Part shown: positions 33,079 through 43,261 of the stretch, piece after piece
Layout of the letters: each line of letters opens with the position of its first letter
How positions within the stretch are numbered: the first letter of the stretch is position 1
DNA from: Parapedobacter tibetensis
GTDB taxonomy: Bacteria; Bacteroidota; Bacteroidia; Sphingobacteriales; Sphingobacteriaceae
Direction of reading: 5' to 3'
Length of the DNA: 64,000 bases
NCBI RefSeq assembly: GCF_024643205.1
Contig: NZ_JAMKQJ010000014.1
Span: 1-64,000, forward strand
The notes under the pieces: generated by a model
What the model saw: the letters and a program-made list of their open reading frames with translations, nothing else
Database searches by the model: none
What the model was told of the DNA's origin: nothing
Translations under genes and position numbers: made by a program

Positions 33079-36000
33079 ATGGAAAAGGCTATGAATCTCT
33101 CCCCGCGCAGAATTGCAATCATTGCAGCTGTGGGGGTTCTTATAATTGCTGTTGTCGCATTTGCCATTTGGAAATACAGCCAAGCGAAATCTGTAAATGC
33201 GGATAATACAGCGTTTGCAAAATACATCGAAGGCTATACCACAGGTGTGATTTCGCGTGAAGGTACCGTGCGTATACGCCTCGCTTCGCAAGTGAATTCA
33301 GTTCAGCAAACCAACCAAGAAGAAAGCCGCAAGCTTTTCAGTATCAGCCCTTCCGTAAAAGGAAAAACATATTGGACAGATGCCCGTACCGTGGAATTCG
33401 TGCCCGATGAGCAGTTCAAGCCCGGACAGGAATATCATGTGCAGTTTGATTTAGGTCAAGTGACCAAAGTAAGTAACGAACTGAATATCTTCGCATTTAA
33501 TTTTAAGGTAATCGAACCCTCTTATAGCGTGGAAATTGATGGGCTGAAAGCTCAAAACAACAATGCGATGGACCGTATGAAGTTCAGTGGTAGTGTCTTC
33601 CTTGCAGACATCGAACAACCTGAACAAATCGAGCAGCTATTGGCCGTTACCTACTCCGGCAAAGCGATGCCCATTAAATGGGAGCACAATGGCCAAACCC
33701 GTGTTTCTACATTCTCTGTCGATTCCCTCACAAGAGGGAAACAACCCGGAAAACTCACGTTACAATGGGACGGAGCCCCGATCGCCTCCAAAAAGAAAGA
33801 TCAAAAGGAGTTTGAGGTACCACAAACCGGCTCATTCAAGGTATTGGATATCCGTGCCGTCCATGAGCCCGAGCAATATGTACTTGTCCAATTTTCGGAT
33901 CCGATATTAGTGGCACAGCACCTTGATGGCCTCATTGGCATCAGCGAAATAAACGATGTCCGGTATACGATTGATGGCAGCGAAGTGAAGGTATATGCAC
34001 CGGATAGGCTTGAAGGCAGCTATGCCATCGCCATAAATGAGGGTGTGGAAAATATCAATTCCCAAAAAATCACCTCCACATATTCAGCTAATGTAAACTT
34101 TGAAAACCGATTGCCATCGGTAAGCATACCCGGAAAAGGTACGATTTTGCCAGGGTCGGGCAAACTCACCATGCCCTTTGAAGCCGTCAACTTGCGGGCC
34201 GTGGACGTCACGATCGTGAAAATCTTCGAAAACAACATCCCCCAATATTTCCAAAACACCTATGATAGCAAAGATGAATTGCGCCGGGTAGCTAGGCCTG
34301 TGGTACAGAAAACCATTGCCCTAGACACCGACAAAAGTGTCAATCTGCGGCGTAAAAATCGCTTTTCACTCGATATCGACCAGCTCCTGAAAACGGAACC
34401 CGGTGCCATCTATCGCATAGTTATTGGTTTTCGCCACAGCTATTCCGTATATCCATGCAACGGTAGCGATACCCGCGAAATCGAGGAAGCGGAAGCCAAC
34501 CAAGGCGGCTATTATTACAGTGACGATATTGATGAAGATGATGAATTTTGGGCAAGATACAACAATTACTATCCCTATGACTACGATTGGGACGAACGCG
34601 ATGACCCTTGCCACAGCTCCTATTACACCACTGAGCGCTGGGCCAGCCGTGACATGTTGGCTTCCAACATCGGCCTCGTTGCCAAGCGGGGCAACGACAA
34701 TAGCATAACCATCGTGGCCACCAGTATCCTCACGGCCCAGCCTATGGAGGGTGTAGAAGTAAAGGTGTTGGATTATCAACAACAGGTAATCCAATCGGCC
34801 ACTACCAACGGTGAAGGCTTCGCCGAATTCGAGGTACCCCGAAAACCCTTCATGCTCCTGGCAGCCAAAAACGAAGAACGTGGATACCTTAAGTTGGACG
34901 ATGGTTCCGCCTTGCCGTTGGGCCGGTTTGATGTAGGTGGCGACGTGGTGCAGAAGGGCATTAAGGGCTTCATATATGGTGAACGTGGTGTGTGGCGACC
35001 TGGGGATTCGCTTTTTATGGGATTCATTATGGAGGACCAATCAGCCAATCTCCCGGAAAACCATCCAGTCACCTTTGAATTGTACAATCCCAAGGGTCAA
35101 TTGAGTAAACGCTTGGTCGAATCCAAACACACCAACGGCTTTTATACCTTCAAGACCTATACGGAAACCACGGCCCCTACAGGAAACTGGTTGGCTAAGG
35201 TAAGCGTGGGTGGAGCCGTATTTCAAAAGACACTGAAGGTAGAAACCGTTATGCCGAACCGTCTCCGGATAACCCTCGATTTCGGCGGCCGCAAGACACT
35301 AGGCAAAGGTAGTACCGCCCCGATAGATTTGTCGGCGAGATGGCTCTTCGGCGCCGACGTTCAAAACCTCAAGGCCCGTGTAGAGGCTACGGTATCACCC
35401 GTGAAAACCGCATTTCCTGATTTCAAGCAATATACATTTGATGACCCCACACGTAGCTTTGCAACAGAAAGCCAAGTCCTCTTTGATGGCACATTGGATG
35501 GACAAGGTAAAGCTTCGTTTGCTGACGATATTGCCGCCACCAATAATGCCCCCGGCATGCTGCGTGCCAATTTCACGACCCGCGTATTTGAGCCTGGAGG
35601 CAATTTTAGTATTGATAACATAAGCATGCCTTATAGCCCTTATAACAGTTACGTAGGGCTCAGCACGCCACAGGGCGACCGGCTCTCCGGTTTATTACTC
35701 ACCGACAAGGACCATGAGGTAACGATCGTAGACGTGGATGCTGCCGGCAAGAAAATAGCTGGAAACAGGCGCGTGCAGTTAGAGTTTTATAAAATTCGCT
35801 GGCGGTGGTGGTGGAACCAAGAGGGGGAATACCTAGGCAACTTCACCCAAGACAAATACAACCAATTGCTCAAAAAAGAAACCATCACACTCAACAATGG
35901 TACTGGCAAGTGGAACATCCGCGTGAATTACCCTGATTGGGGGCGTTATCTCGTCCGTATAGTCGATCTCGAAAGTGGCCATTCCGCTGGTAAAACGCTA

Positions 36001-38667
36001 TATGTCGATTGGCCCGGATGGGCACAGCGTGAACAACAAAACAACCCGACGGAAGCTTCCATGCTTTCTTTTACGGCTGATAAAGAAACTTATAAAGTGG
36101 GAGAAGAAGTAACGTTGACCATCCCTTCCTCTGCGGGTGGCCGCGGGCTTATAAGCATCGAAAATGGCAGCCGCGTGCTCAAAAGTTGGTGGATAGACAC
36201 TGATCAGGGACAAACTACCTATAAATTCAACGTGGAAGAAAATATGGCGCCAAATGTGTTTGTGAACGTGACGTTGCTGCAGCCGCACGAACAAACGGCT
36301 AACGACCTACCTATCCGCATGTATGGCGTGATACCGCTCATCGTTGAAAACCCGACAACCATCCTTAAGCCGCAAATTGGCATAGCCGAGACACTGCGTC
36401 CCGAAACCAAATCTAGCATCACGGTATCCGAATCCGGCGGTAAAGCCATGACGTATACCATCGCCATCGTAGACGAGGGCTTGCTCGACCTTACACGTTT
36501 CGAGACACCCGATCCGCATGCCAGTTTCTATGCTCGTGAAGCACTAGGCGTCAAATCATGGGACCTTTTCGATCAAGTGCTTGGTGCTTGGGGTGGCGAT
36601 CTAGAACGTATCCTCAGCATTGGGGGCGACGGCGAAATCGACCGCAATGTGAATCCCGCCAAGGCCAACCGTTTCCAACCCGTGGTCAAATTCCTGGGGC
36701 CATTCACCTTACGCAAAGGAGGGAAAAATACACATGACTTTACCCTACCTCAATATATTGGTTCGGTTCGTGCTATGGTTATCGCTGGACAAGATGGTGC
36801 ATATGGCTTTGCCGAGAAAGCCGTAGCTGTGAAGAAACCCCTGATGCTATTAGCTACCTTGCCCAGGGTCATTGGTCCGAGCGAGACGTTCAAGCTGCCG
36901 CTCACCGTCTTTGCCATGGAAAACCACATTAAACAAGTAAGCCTTGAGGTGAGCGCATCGGGAGGACTAGCTGTGCAACATGGGAAGCAAACCTTGGCTT
37001 TTACTCAACAAGGTGAGCAGATGGCATACGCGACCATCACGGCTGGCAATAATACCGGCGTGGGGAAGGTGAAAGCCATAGCCAAAAGCGGTAACGAAAC
37101 TGCCGTATATGAAGTCGAAATCGATATTCGCAATCCCAACCCTTTCATCACCTCAGTAGACAAAGCCGAAATCAACGGTGGGGCCACCTGGCAACAGGAA
37201 ATCAAACCGCTTGGACCTGGCAATGGCAATACTGCCATGGTAGAAATATCCTCCCTACCCCCCATTAACCTGAGCAAACGACTTGGCTACCTTATCCGTT
37301 ACCCTTATGGTTGTCTTGAACAAGTAACATCAAGTGTATTTCCGCAATTGATGCTCGATAAACTGGTAGAACTGACCGAACAGCAAAAGGCATCCATGGA
37401 CCGTAACATCAAGGCTGGCATTAACCGTCTCCGAAGCTACCAGTTGCCTAACGGCGGATTGGGTTATTGGCCTGGTGCCAGAGACGCTAATGAATGGGGC
37501 ACCAACTATGTCGGCCATTTCTTGCTCGAAGCACAAGCCAAAGGCTATACCCTACCTACAGGGTTCCTGGATGGATGGATACGCTATCAACGGAACATGG
37601 CGCAAAATTGGGCTCCCAGCCGGTATAACTGGCGAGGTGGCGACTTGATACAAGCCTATCGCTTGTACCTACTTGCACTTGCCAAGGCTCCCGAAATGGG
37701 CGCAATGAACCGGCTTAAGGAATTCCAATACCTATCGGATGAGGCCGCATGGCGACTTGCCGCTGCCTATCAGCTGGCTGGGCAAGGTATCGTGGCCAAT
37801 CAACTGGTGAAAACACGATCCACCGAAGTGAAGCCTTATGAAAATGCGGGATATACGTTTGGCTCTGCGTTGCGCGACCGTGCCATGATATTGGAGACAG
37901 TGGATTTGATGGGGCGCCAAAAGGATGCCGAGCGGCTGTTGCTTTCCGTCGCCACCGGACTGGGCAACGATAGTTGGTACAGCACGCAGACTACTGCCTA
38001 CGCCTTACTTGCTATCGCTAAGTTTGGCGACAATGCACAAAGCAAAAATAACTTCTCATATACACTCAATGGTAAGTCGAACGAGGTAACAGTAAACACT
38101 TACCTGTACCGCATCCCCATTGATATGAGTAATCCAAGCAATCAGCTAAACATCCAAAATACTGGCAAGAATAAGCTGTATATTCGCCTTGTACGGGAGG
38201 GACAGTTGCCGACCGGTGAAAACCCACCAATGAACAATAATCCGGAACTACTGACCATGAACGTGCGATACACCAATGGTAAAGGCGAGGGAATAAACCC
38301 TGTGACATTGGCACAAGGCACGGATTTGGTTGCCGAGGTGACGCTTAAAAATACCGGGAGTATGGGGATGTATGAACATATCGCCTTGGCTCAAATATTC
38401 CCCTCGGGTTGGGAAATCATCAATACGAGGCTCAGCGATAATGGGGCTGCACTTCGTTCCTCTCCTGCAACTTATCAAGATATTCGCGATGACCGGGTAC
38501 TCACCTACTTCAACATCAAGCAACAAGAAACGCTTACCTACCGGGTATTGCTCAACGCCTCCTATATAGGGCGGTATTTCTTGCCTGCCGTAAGTGCTGA
38601 GGCCATGTATGACAATCGGATACAAGCCATCACATCTGGCCAATGGGTACAAGTGGTGGAAGAGTAA
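33079..38667 (+). CDS. Bacterial alpha-2-macroglobulin (thioester) protein
   Basis: 1862 residues, anchored by an N-terminal helix (RIAIIAAVGVLIIAVVAFAIW, about 11-31). Large periplasmic protease trap: macroglobulin domains (about 100-1000, with a Tyr/Asp-rich insert near 475-520 such as YYYSDDIDEDDEF and YNNYYPYDYDWDERDD), a bait and A2M region (about 1000-1330; VLGAWGGDLERILSIGGDGE, VKFLGPFTLRKGG), the thioester domain with CLEQ at Cys1412 (YGCLEQVTSSVFPQ) and the alpha-toroid and receptor-like end. The thioester is intact, so covalent capture of proteases is expected. Proteobacterial homologues usually pair with penicillin-binding protein 1C; none is next to this gene, where an M48 protease gene converges instead. 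Confidence 0.95.
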   Translation: MEKAMNLSPRRIAIIAAVGVLIIAVVAFAIWKYSQAKSVNADNTAFAKYIEGYTTGVISREGTVRIRLASQVNSVQQTNQEESRKLFSISPSVKGKTYWTDARTVEFVPDEQFKPGQEYHVQFDLGQVTKVSNELNIFAFNFKVIEPSYSVEIDGLKAQNNNAMDRMKFSGSVFLADIEQPEQIEQLLAVTYSGKAMPIKWEHNGQTRVSTFSVDSLTRGKQPGKLTLQWDGAPIASKKKDQKEFEVPQTGSFKVLDIRAVHEPEQYVLVQFSDPILVAQHLDGLIGISEINDVRYTIDGSEVKVYAPDRLEGSYAIAINEGVENINSQKITSTYSANVNFENRLPSVSIPGKGTILPGSGKLTMPFEAVNLRAVDVTIVKIFENNIPQYFQNTYDSKDELRRVARPVVQKTIALDTDKSVNLRRKNRFSLDIDQLLKTEPGAIYRIVIGFRHSYSVYPCNGSDTREIEEAEANQGGYYYSDDIDEDDEFWARYNNYYPYDYDWDERDDPCHSSYYTTERWASRDMLASNIGLVAKRGNDNSITIVATSILTAQPMEGVEVKVLDYQQQVIQSATTNGEGFAEFEVPRKPFMLLAAKNEERGYLKLDDGSALPLGRFDVGGDVVQKGIKGFIYGERGVWRPGDSLFMGFIMEDQSANLPENHPVTFELYNPKGQLSKRLVESKHTNGFYTFKTYTETTAPTGNWLAKVSVGGAVFQKTLKVETVMPNRLRITLDFGGRKTLGKGSTAPIDLSARWLFGADVQNLKARVEATVSPVKTAFPDFKQYTFDDPTRSFATESQVLFDGTLDGQGKASFADDIAATNNAPGMLRANFTTRVFEPGGNFSIDNISMPYSPYNSYVGLSTPQGDRLSGLLLTDKDHEVTIVDVDAAGKKIAGNRRVQLEFYKIRWRWWWNQEGEYLGNFTQDKYNQLLKKETITLNNGTGKWNIRVNYPDWGRYLVRIVDLESGHSAGKTLYVDWPGWAQREQQNNPTEASMLSFTADKETYKVGEEVTLTIPSSAGGRGLISIENGSRVLKSWWIDTDQGQTTYKFNVEENMAPNVFVNVTLLQPHEQTANDLPIRMYGVIPLIVENPTTILKPQIGIAETLRPETKSSITVSESGGKAMTYTIAIVDEGLLDLTRFETPDPHASFYAREALGVKSWDLFDQVLGAWGGDLERILSIGGDGEIDRNVNPAKANRFQPVVKFLGPFTLRKGGKNTHDFTLPQYIGSVRAMVIAGQDGAYGFAEKAVAVKKPLMLLATLPRVIGPSETFKLPLTVFAMENHIKQVSLEVSASGGLAVQHGKQTLAFTQQGEQMAYATITAGNNTGVGKVKAIAKSGNETAVYEVEIDIRNPNPFITSVDKAEINGGATWQQEIKPLGPGNGNTAMVEISSLPPINLSKRLGYLIRYPYGCLEQVTSSVFPQLMLDKLVELTEQQKASMDRNIKAGINRLRSYQLPNGGLGYWPGARDANEWGTNYVGHFLLEAQAKGYTLPTGFLDGWIRYQRNMAQNWAPSRYNWRGGDLIQAYRLYLLALAKAPEMGAMNRLKEFQYLSDEAAWRLAAAYQLAGQGIVANQLVKTRSTEVKPYENAGYTFGSALRDRAMILETVDLMGRQKDAERLLLSVATGLGNDSWYSTQTTAYALLAIAKFGDNAQSKNNFSYTLNGKSNEVTVNTYLYRIPIDMSNPSNQLNIQNTGKNKLYIRLVREGQLPTGENPPMNNNPELLTMNVRYTNGKGEGINPVTLAQGTDLVAEVTLKNTGSMGMYEHIALAQIFPSGWEIINTRLSDNGAALRSSPATYQDIRDDRVLTYFNIKQQETLTYRVLLNASYIGRYFLPAVSAEAMYDNRIQAITSGQWVQVVEE

Positions 38668-38669
38668 AA

Positions 38670-40748
38670 TTAAATAAGTGCGCTTTTGGTTTGAAGTAAA
38701 TGGGCCTTGAAGTCGAGCAAGGTCTTTTTTGCCATAAAATACGCATCGGATACCAATTCGGGATAATGCTGTATGGCATTGTACATCACGTCAATTGCAT
38801 AGCTGTCATATTCATTCCCATTGAAATATAACCAGTCATTCGATAGGTATTCATGGAAATGTTCCTTGGCTTGCGCTGTCAGCACTTTTTGATACGTGAC
38901 TTGTCCCATCAGATCGGCGATATAAACTTTCAACGTTTTTTCAACTTGCTTAAGCTCATTAATTTTTCGGGTTATTTCCGCAACGGGCAAGTTATATTGC
39001 ATGAAATGGGTGGCCTGTAGCATATCCGTGTATGCACCATACCTTTGTTCATACTCCATATCCTGCTTTTGAAACGATTGGTAGGCAGAAACGTATGCAT
39101 TTTTTTTATTCAGCGCTGTCGCTAACCGCAAGAATAAGCTGTAAATTTGGCGATCGTTATTGATGATGTGCCTCCTCGATTCCAATAATTCCTTTTCTAA
39201 CCAATCAATTACCTTGCGGCAATCTTTCGCATCATATTTCACACCATCATAATCGAACGACTGGATCTGATGCGTCCCTTCAACTAATTCCATTAACGCA
39301 TTTCGATCATTTTCAATTGCAATAGAAGAATAAATCAAATCCACTTTATCATCCCCAAATAAATCGGCCAACGTCACTTCACCATCTTTCATATCAGCTG
39401 ATGAAACCTGCTCCATAGCGATCACACCTGGGCTTTTATTATCATAATAACCATTGAAAATTTGATGGGAAGCATTTGCTTTGGACCGTCTTACATAGGC
39501 CGCAATAAATTCCTTTTTACCTTCATGGCTTACCGTTTCTGGGAAGTTGATCGTGGAAAACAGGTGCGTAGTGATTATTCGCTGTATCGCTTTCATGTCA
39601 CGAAAAACCATGCCGGCCGGCGTATAAGTTTCATTCTCCTTTATAATATTGAGCCGATTCAATGCCACCACCCGTTCTTCCATACTTGGGTGTGATGCCC
39701 ATTGGTTGACGATAATCAGCTTAGACTTATTATATCGCTTCACTTGGGCAAGGGTCACTTGAGGGAATCCATGCTCGACAGGTAAATTGCTTTTAGTGGC
39801 TAGAAAATTCATGAGCCACTTCTGCTGGGGATAAACATTATGTGTGACCACCGCATCCGTTATTCGATCATTATAATAAGCCACCACACCATCCAATGCG
39901 TAATTGGCCAATTCCAACCGGAGCAACGAGGCAATGAGCGGCTGTGAACCCGCTACGCTTGCGGCCACCTCGTCTGCATGAAACTCCATTTCCCGCGATA
40001 ACCCCATATGGGTGAGGTTGATCGATGAATAATTCTTTCGCAATATCCATTGGATTCCTTGGACAAGCTTTACCGCAAAGCTTACGAATATGGATAGGAA
40101 GCCACTCATCTTTGCCCATTTGGCAACTAATGATTCGTATGACTCATTTTCGTAGAGCAGGTTGTAGATGATCTGGTTTACATGATAAACATAACTTCCC
40201 ACTTTCATGCTTTTCTGAGAGAAATGCCCAAACTCATGCGCCAATATAGCCTTAAATTCAAGCAACGATACCGCATTTACTAACCCAATACCTATTTGAA
40301 GGTTTTTCCTAACAGGGAAAAACATGCTCCAAAAGCTCGAATCATAAAAAACCGAGGCATTGACGTCCGATGAGAGGTAGATCCGCTTTGGAAATGTAGT
40401 TTTCACTTCTTTCACGATCTCCGAAATGAAACCAAACAGTTCAGGCGCTGTTTCCCTGGTAACCTGCACCAAATGCGTGCGGTTTATTGTATGTCTTTTT
40501 AAGATAAACTTCAAGAGGAAAATCAGCACCAATATTCCCATACTGATTAAACCAGCCCCAACCATAAATGTGTAGAAAGCAGGTTTCAGCACAACCAACA
40601 TCACACCAGCATAGGCACATAGGATGGTCAACCCCATGGTCAACCCTATCAATAATAAATAGGTCAACATGAATAGCACCAACGAAAAGATGACGTTGGT
40701 AACCTTGCCTTTGAAATCAGCGGATACTGCAATTGATTTGGGTTGCAT
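38670..40748 (-). CDS. M48 family metalloprotease, membrane
   Basis: 692 residues. Two pairs of hydrophobic helices at the N-terminus (about 15-55 and 60-85), then a gluzincin domain with HEFGH (FKAILAHEFGHFSQKSM, about 166-175) and a downstream Glu in MGLSREMEFHADEVAA as third zinc ligand. The remaining 400 residues are helical and of no known fold. Ste24/HtpX relatives degrade misfolded membrane proteins; this long form is a Bacteroidota variant without tested function. Converges with the A2M gene with two bases between, which is coincidence or linkage. Confidence 0.9.
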   Translation of the reverse strand: MQPKSIAVSADFKGKVTNVIFSLVLFMLTYLLLIGLTMGLTILCAYAGVMLVVLKPAFYTFMVGAGLISMGILVLIFLLKFILKRHTINRTHLVQVTRETAPELFGFISEIVKEVKTTFPKRIYLSSDVNASVFYDSSFWSMFFPVRKNLQIGIGLVNAVSLLEFKAILAHEFGHFSQKSMKVGSYVYHVNQIIYNLLYENESYESLVAKWAKMSGFLSIFVSFAVKLVQGIQWILRKNYSSINLTHMGLSREMEFHADEVAASVAGSQPLIASLLRLELANYALDGVVAYYNDRITDAVVTHNVYPQQKWLMNFLATKSNLPVEHGFPQVTLAQVKRYNKSKLIIVNQWASHPSMEERVVALNRLNIIKENETYTPAGMVFRDMKAIQRIITTHLFSTINFPETVSHEGKKEFIAAYVRRSKANASHQIFNGYYDNKSPGVIAMEQVSSADMKDGEVTLADLFGDDKVDLIYSSIAIENDRNALMELVEGTHQIQSFDYDGVKYDAKDCRKVIDWLEKELLESRRHIINNDRQIYSLFLRLATALNKKNAYVSAYQSFQKQDMEYEQRYGAYTDMLQATHFMQYNLPVAEITRKINELKQVEKTLKVYIADLMGQVTYQKVLTAQAKEHFHEYLSNDWLYFNGNEYDSYAIDVMYNAIQHYPELVSDAYFMAKKTLLDFKAHLLQTKSALI

Positions 40749-40922
40749 ATTTTCTACCTTCCCTTATATTTATCGAATGTATAGGTTCCTATAAGTGGTT
40801 AGACTTATCACCTACCTGTTCAACTTAGGGAAGTGGCAAATCGTTATCGGCGATAAAAATAGAAACCCTAAGGAAAAATAGCAAAATAAAAATGAAAAAA
40901 AATAAAAAAACTTTTTTTGAGC

Positions 40923-41924
40923 TTATGCTTTTAACGCCTGTTCGATTAATTCACCATAGAATTCGGTTTCCGTCATTCCTGCTGCCCGGACCTGCTGCGG
41001 AATAAAACTTTGCGCCGTCTGGCCGGGAATGGTGTTGATTTCAATAAAATAGAATTTGTCCGTTTCCCGTTCAAGGAAGAAATCGACACGCACCATTCCC
41101 TTACAGTTAAGACGGATATAGATGGCTTTCACCAGCTTTTCCACCCTCGATCGTTGTTCCAGTGTCAAGGCAGCTGGGGTGACTTCATTGGTCAGGCCAG
41201 GCACATACTTAGCCTCAAAATCGAAAAATTCCCGTTCAGTAATCACTTCGGATGCGGGCAATACGAATAATCCATCCATACGCCGGTATACCCCTATAGA
41301 AAACTCCCTGCCTTCCACAAATTCCTCAACAATAACCTGTTTGCCTGTATTTTCGGCATTAAATGCCTTTTCGATGGCTTCAGCCAACTCGCCATCGTCC
41401 TTTACCTTAGTCATCCCTATACTGCTTCCACCCGCATTAGGCTTCACGAAATAAGGTAACGACAGCTCACGGCGCACCATATCTACAGCCTCTTCACGCT
41501 GGGCATCGAATACCTGAACCGATTTGGCAAGGTGCAGATCAGGGATACCGGCCAACACAGCCTTAGTATAAGCCTTGTTCATCGTCAACGCCGAGGTAAG
41601 GGCATCACATGAAGTATAAGGCAGCCCCACCATGTCAAAATACCCTTGCAAACGGCCATCTTCACCCGGAGACCCATGCAAGATGATAAAGGCTAAATCA
41701 AAGTGGATGGTCTGGTTATCCAATTCAAGCGTGAAATTATCCCGGTTGATCTTGTGCTTGACACCATCCGCTGCAATATGGAACCAGCTATCCAGTGTGA
41801 CGACGATTTGATAAACATCGTACGTAGATTTATCCAACTGTTGGTACACGAATTGTGCACTTTTCAACGAAACTTCGGATTCGGCGGTATATCCCCCAGT
41901 AATTAATGCTATTTTTGCGTTCAT
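40923..41924 (-). CDS. ddl: D-alanine--D-alanine ligase
   Basis: Makes the D-Ala-D-Ala dipeptide of peptidoglycan. 333 residues, ATP-grasp fold: AIITGGYTAESEVSLKSA-type start (ALITGGYTAESEVSLKSA), LHGSPGEDGRLQGYFDMVGLPYTSCDALTSALTMNKAYTK (shown in part: HGSPGEDGRLQG), YFVKPNAGGSSIGM, VIVEEFVEGREFS, FYFIEINTIPGQTAQSF. Metal ligands are in the EINTIPG block. It is divergent from the PASTA gene, and both have Bacteroidota-type promoters in the 214-base gap. Confidence 0.97.
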   Translation of the reverse strand: MNAKIALITGGYTAESEVSLKSAQFVYQQLDKSTYDVYQIVVTLDSWFHIAADGVKHKINRDNFTLELDNQTIHFDLAFIILHGSPGEDGRLQGYFDMVGLPYTSCDALTSALTMNKAYTKAVLAGIPDLHLAKSVQVFDAQREEAVDMVRRELSLPYFVKPNAGGSSIGMTKVKDDGELAEAIEKAFNAENTGKQVIVEEFVEGREFSIGVYRRMDGLFVLPASEVITEREFFDFEAKYVPGLTNEVTPAALTLEQRSRVEKLVKAIYIRLNCKGMVRVDFFLERETDKFYFIEINTIPGQTAQSFIPQQVRAAGMTETEFYGELIEQALKA

Positions 41925-41942
41925 GGGCTACGTTAAGTTGCG

Positions 41943-41973
41943 CAAACTTAGATAAACTTGTTTTGATATGCAA
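41943..41973 (-). promoter_or_regulatory. Candidate ddl promoter
   Basis: Minus strand: TTG (41973-41971), 20 bases, TAAGTTTG (41950-41943); ATG 18 bases further at 41924. Confidence 0.5.
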
Positions 41974-42007
41974 GTAGCATACAAAGCAAGTTATAGATTA
42001 AATATAA

Positions 42008-42038
42008 TTTGCTATGCACAGAAAAACGAATAATTTTG
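42008..42038 (+). promoter_or_regulatory. Candidate promoter of the PASTA gene
   Basis: TTTG (42008-42011), 19 bases, TAATTTTG (42031-42038): an exact match to the Bacteroidota consensus. Transcription start expected near 42045, about 95 bases before the ATG. Confidence 0.65.
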
Positions 42039-42138
42039 CTCCGTATATTTCGTTTTATTTACAAGGCATAAACTGTGGCATGAATAGCGCTGAACAATGT
42101 GCTAAATGGTGCATAGTGCCTACATTACACGATCCAAC

Positions 42139-42900
42139 ATGGTGAAATTTTTCCAATACCTTAAGACAGAAACATTCAGAAAAAATCTTATTGGTGCACT
42201 TATCGGCTTGACCGTCTTCTTTCTGATCATTTTTTTCAGCCTCCGCCAATACACACGCCACAACGAATCCGTACTCGTTCCTGAACTTAAAGGAATCCTT
42301 GTTGATGAAGCCATAAAGAAACTGCAATCCCAAGGCTTTGAATATAACCTGGACTCCGTGTATCAAATGGACGCACGACCGGGGTTGGTTATCGAACAGG
42401 ATCCGGATCCCAATACCAAGGTGAAAAAAAACCGGACACTTTATCTCACCATCATCACCCGCAATGCGCCCGAAGTGGCCTTTCCAGATTTGGTTGAGAA
42501 AACTTTTGTGGAGGCACGGGCCACATTGGGTAGCTATGGCCTCAAATTGGGTGACACTACTTATATTCCGGATATCGCACGCGATATGGTATTGGATGTG
42601 AAATTCGGTGGCGAACGACTCAATGCAGGCCGCCCGATCCCCAAAGGTTCGATCGTGGACCTCGTATTGGGTGATGGTAGAGGCGCAAATGAAGTACAGA
42701 TACCTGATTTGACCGGACTTACCTTGACTGAAGTACGCTTTGCGCTCCAAGGAGCCTCATTGACCTTGGGATCGGTCAATTATATGGGGCCGGTGACAGA
42801 TAGCCTTAGCACTGTGGTGGTTTCACAAACACCTACACCGGAGGATGCCAAAGTCAGTATTGGTACCCGTGTAAATATCGCGCTCGCCAACGAAGAATAG
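42139..42900 (+). CDS. PASTA domain protein
   Basis: 253 residues starting MVKFFQYLKTETFRKN, one membrane helix (LIGALIGLTVFFLIIFFSL, about 17-36), then three PASTA repeats (about 45-112, 115-182 and 186-252; VPELKGILVDEAIKKLQSQG, FPDLVEKTFVEARATLGSYG, IPDLTGLTLTEVRFALQGAS). PASTA modules bind peptidoglycan or muropeptides; no kinase domain is attached. The position next to ddl and mltG supports a peptidoglycan role. An upstream in-frame start at 42106 adds 11 residues and is less likely. Confidence 0.92.
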   Translation: MVKFFQYLKTETFRKNLIGALIGLTVFFLIIFFSLRQYTRHNESVLVPELKGILVDEAIKKLQSQGFEYNLDSVYQMDARPGLVIEQDPDPNTKVKKNRTLYLTIITRNAPEVAFPDLVEKTFVEARATLGSYGLKLGDTTYIPDIARDMVLDVKFGGERLNAGRPIPKGSIVDLVLGDGRGANEVQIPDLTGLTLTEVRFALQGASLTLGSVNYMGPVTDSLSTVVVSQTPTPEDAKVSIGTRVNIALANEE

Positions 42901-43016
42901 GTTGTTGCTACCGGGAGGTGATGACTTGAAAGACAGCGGTACATATCAAAAACGGTTAAAATGGAACCATCATGATTTATTTAACCACACAGGGGAATGA
43001 ATAAACGGCTCAAGCC

Positions 43017-43102
43017 TTCTTGAACACCGTTGAAAACAGAAACAATAGTGAAAAATCTGATAGCTTCATCACCGTTAAAAACAAATTATATACAGATGAA
43101 AA
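43017..43102 (+). repeat. Leader-like element, copy B
   Basis: Aligns with 5196-5285; carries the TTCTTGAAC, TGAAAACA, GTGAAAAAT, AGCTTCAT, TTAAAAA and CAAATTAT blocks and ends in ATGAAAA. The part from 43025 is present again at 43144 because of the duplication. In this copy the final ATG is the mltG start. Confidence 0.6.
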
Positions 43103-43142
43103 AAAAGAAGAAAAGACTTTACATCAAAATCTTCCTAGGCCT
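43025..43142 (+). repeat. 118-bp direct duplication, first copy
   Basis: Identical to 43144-43261, separated by one N. This is the look of two contigs with overlapping ends joined by a placeholder, not of a biological repeat. It contains the mltG ATG at 43096 and the first codons of mltG. Confidence 0.9.
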
Positions 43143-43143
43143 N

Positions 43144-43261
43144 CACCGTTGAAAACAGAAACAATAGTGAAAAATCTGATAGCTTCATCACCGTTAAAAA
43201 CAAATTATATACAGATGAAAAAAAAGAAGAAAAGACTTTACATCAAAATCTTCCTAGGCCT
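43144..43261 (+). repeat. 118-bp direct duplication, second copy
   Basis: Second copy, continuous with the intact mltG reading frame. The real sequence probably holds only one copy. Confidence 0.9.

Larger units (their letters stand above)
42901..43214. other. Leader of mltG with duplicated sequence and N
   Basis: 314 bases between the PASTA gene and mltG. Holds the leader-like element copy B and the first copy of the 118-base duplication, ended by a single N at 43143. True genomic length of this gap is therefore uncertain. Confidence 0.8.

Noticed and set aside
34366..35040. 224-codon minus-strand frame inside the alpha-2-macroglobulin gene
   Set aside because: Antisense to strongly coding sequence; the composition (His/Ile rich) mirrors Tyr/Asp codons of the insert.
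42055..42750. 231-codon minus-strand frame over the PASTA gene
   Set aside because: Antisense to three recognisable PASTA repeats; no domain of its own.
43020..43214. N-terminal extension of mltG through the N
   Set aside because: It translates a duplicated contig end and an unknown base; the real gene begins at 43215.
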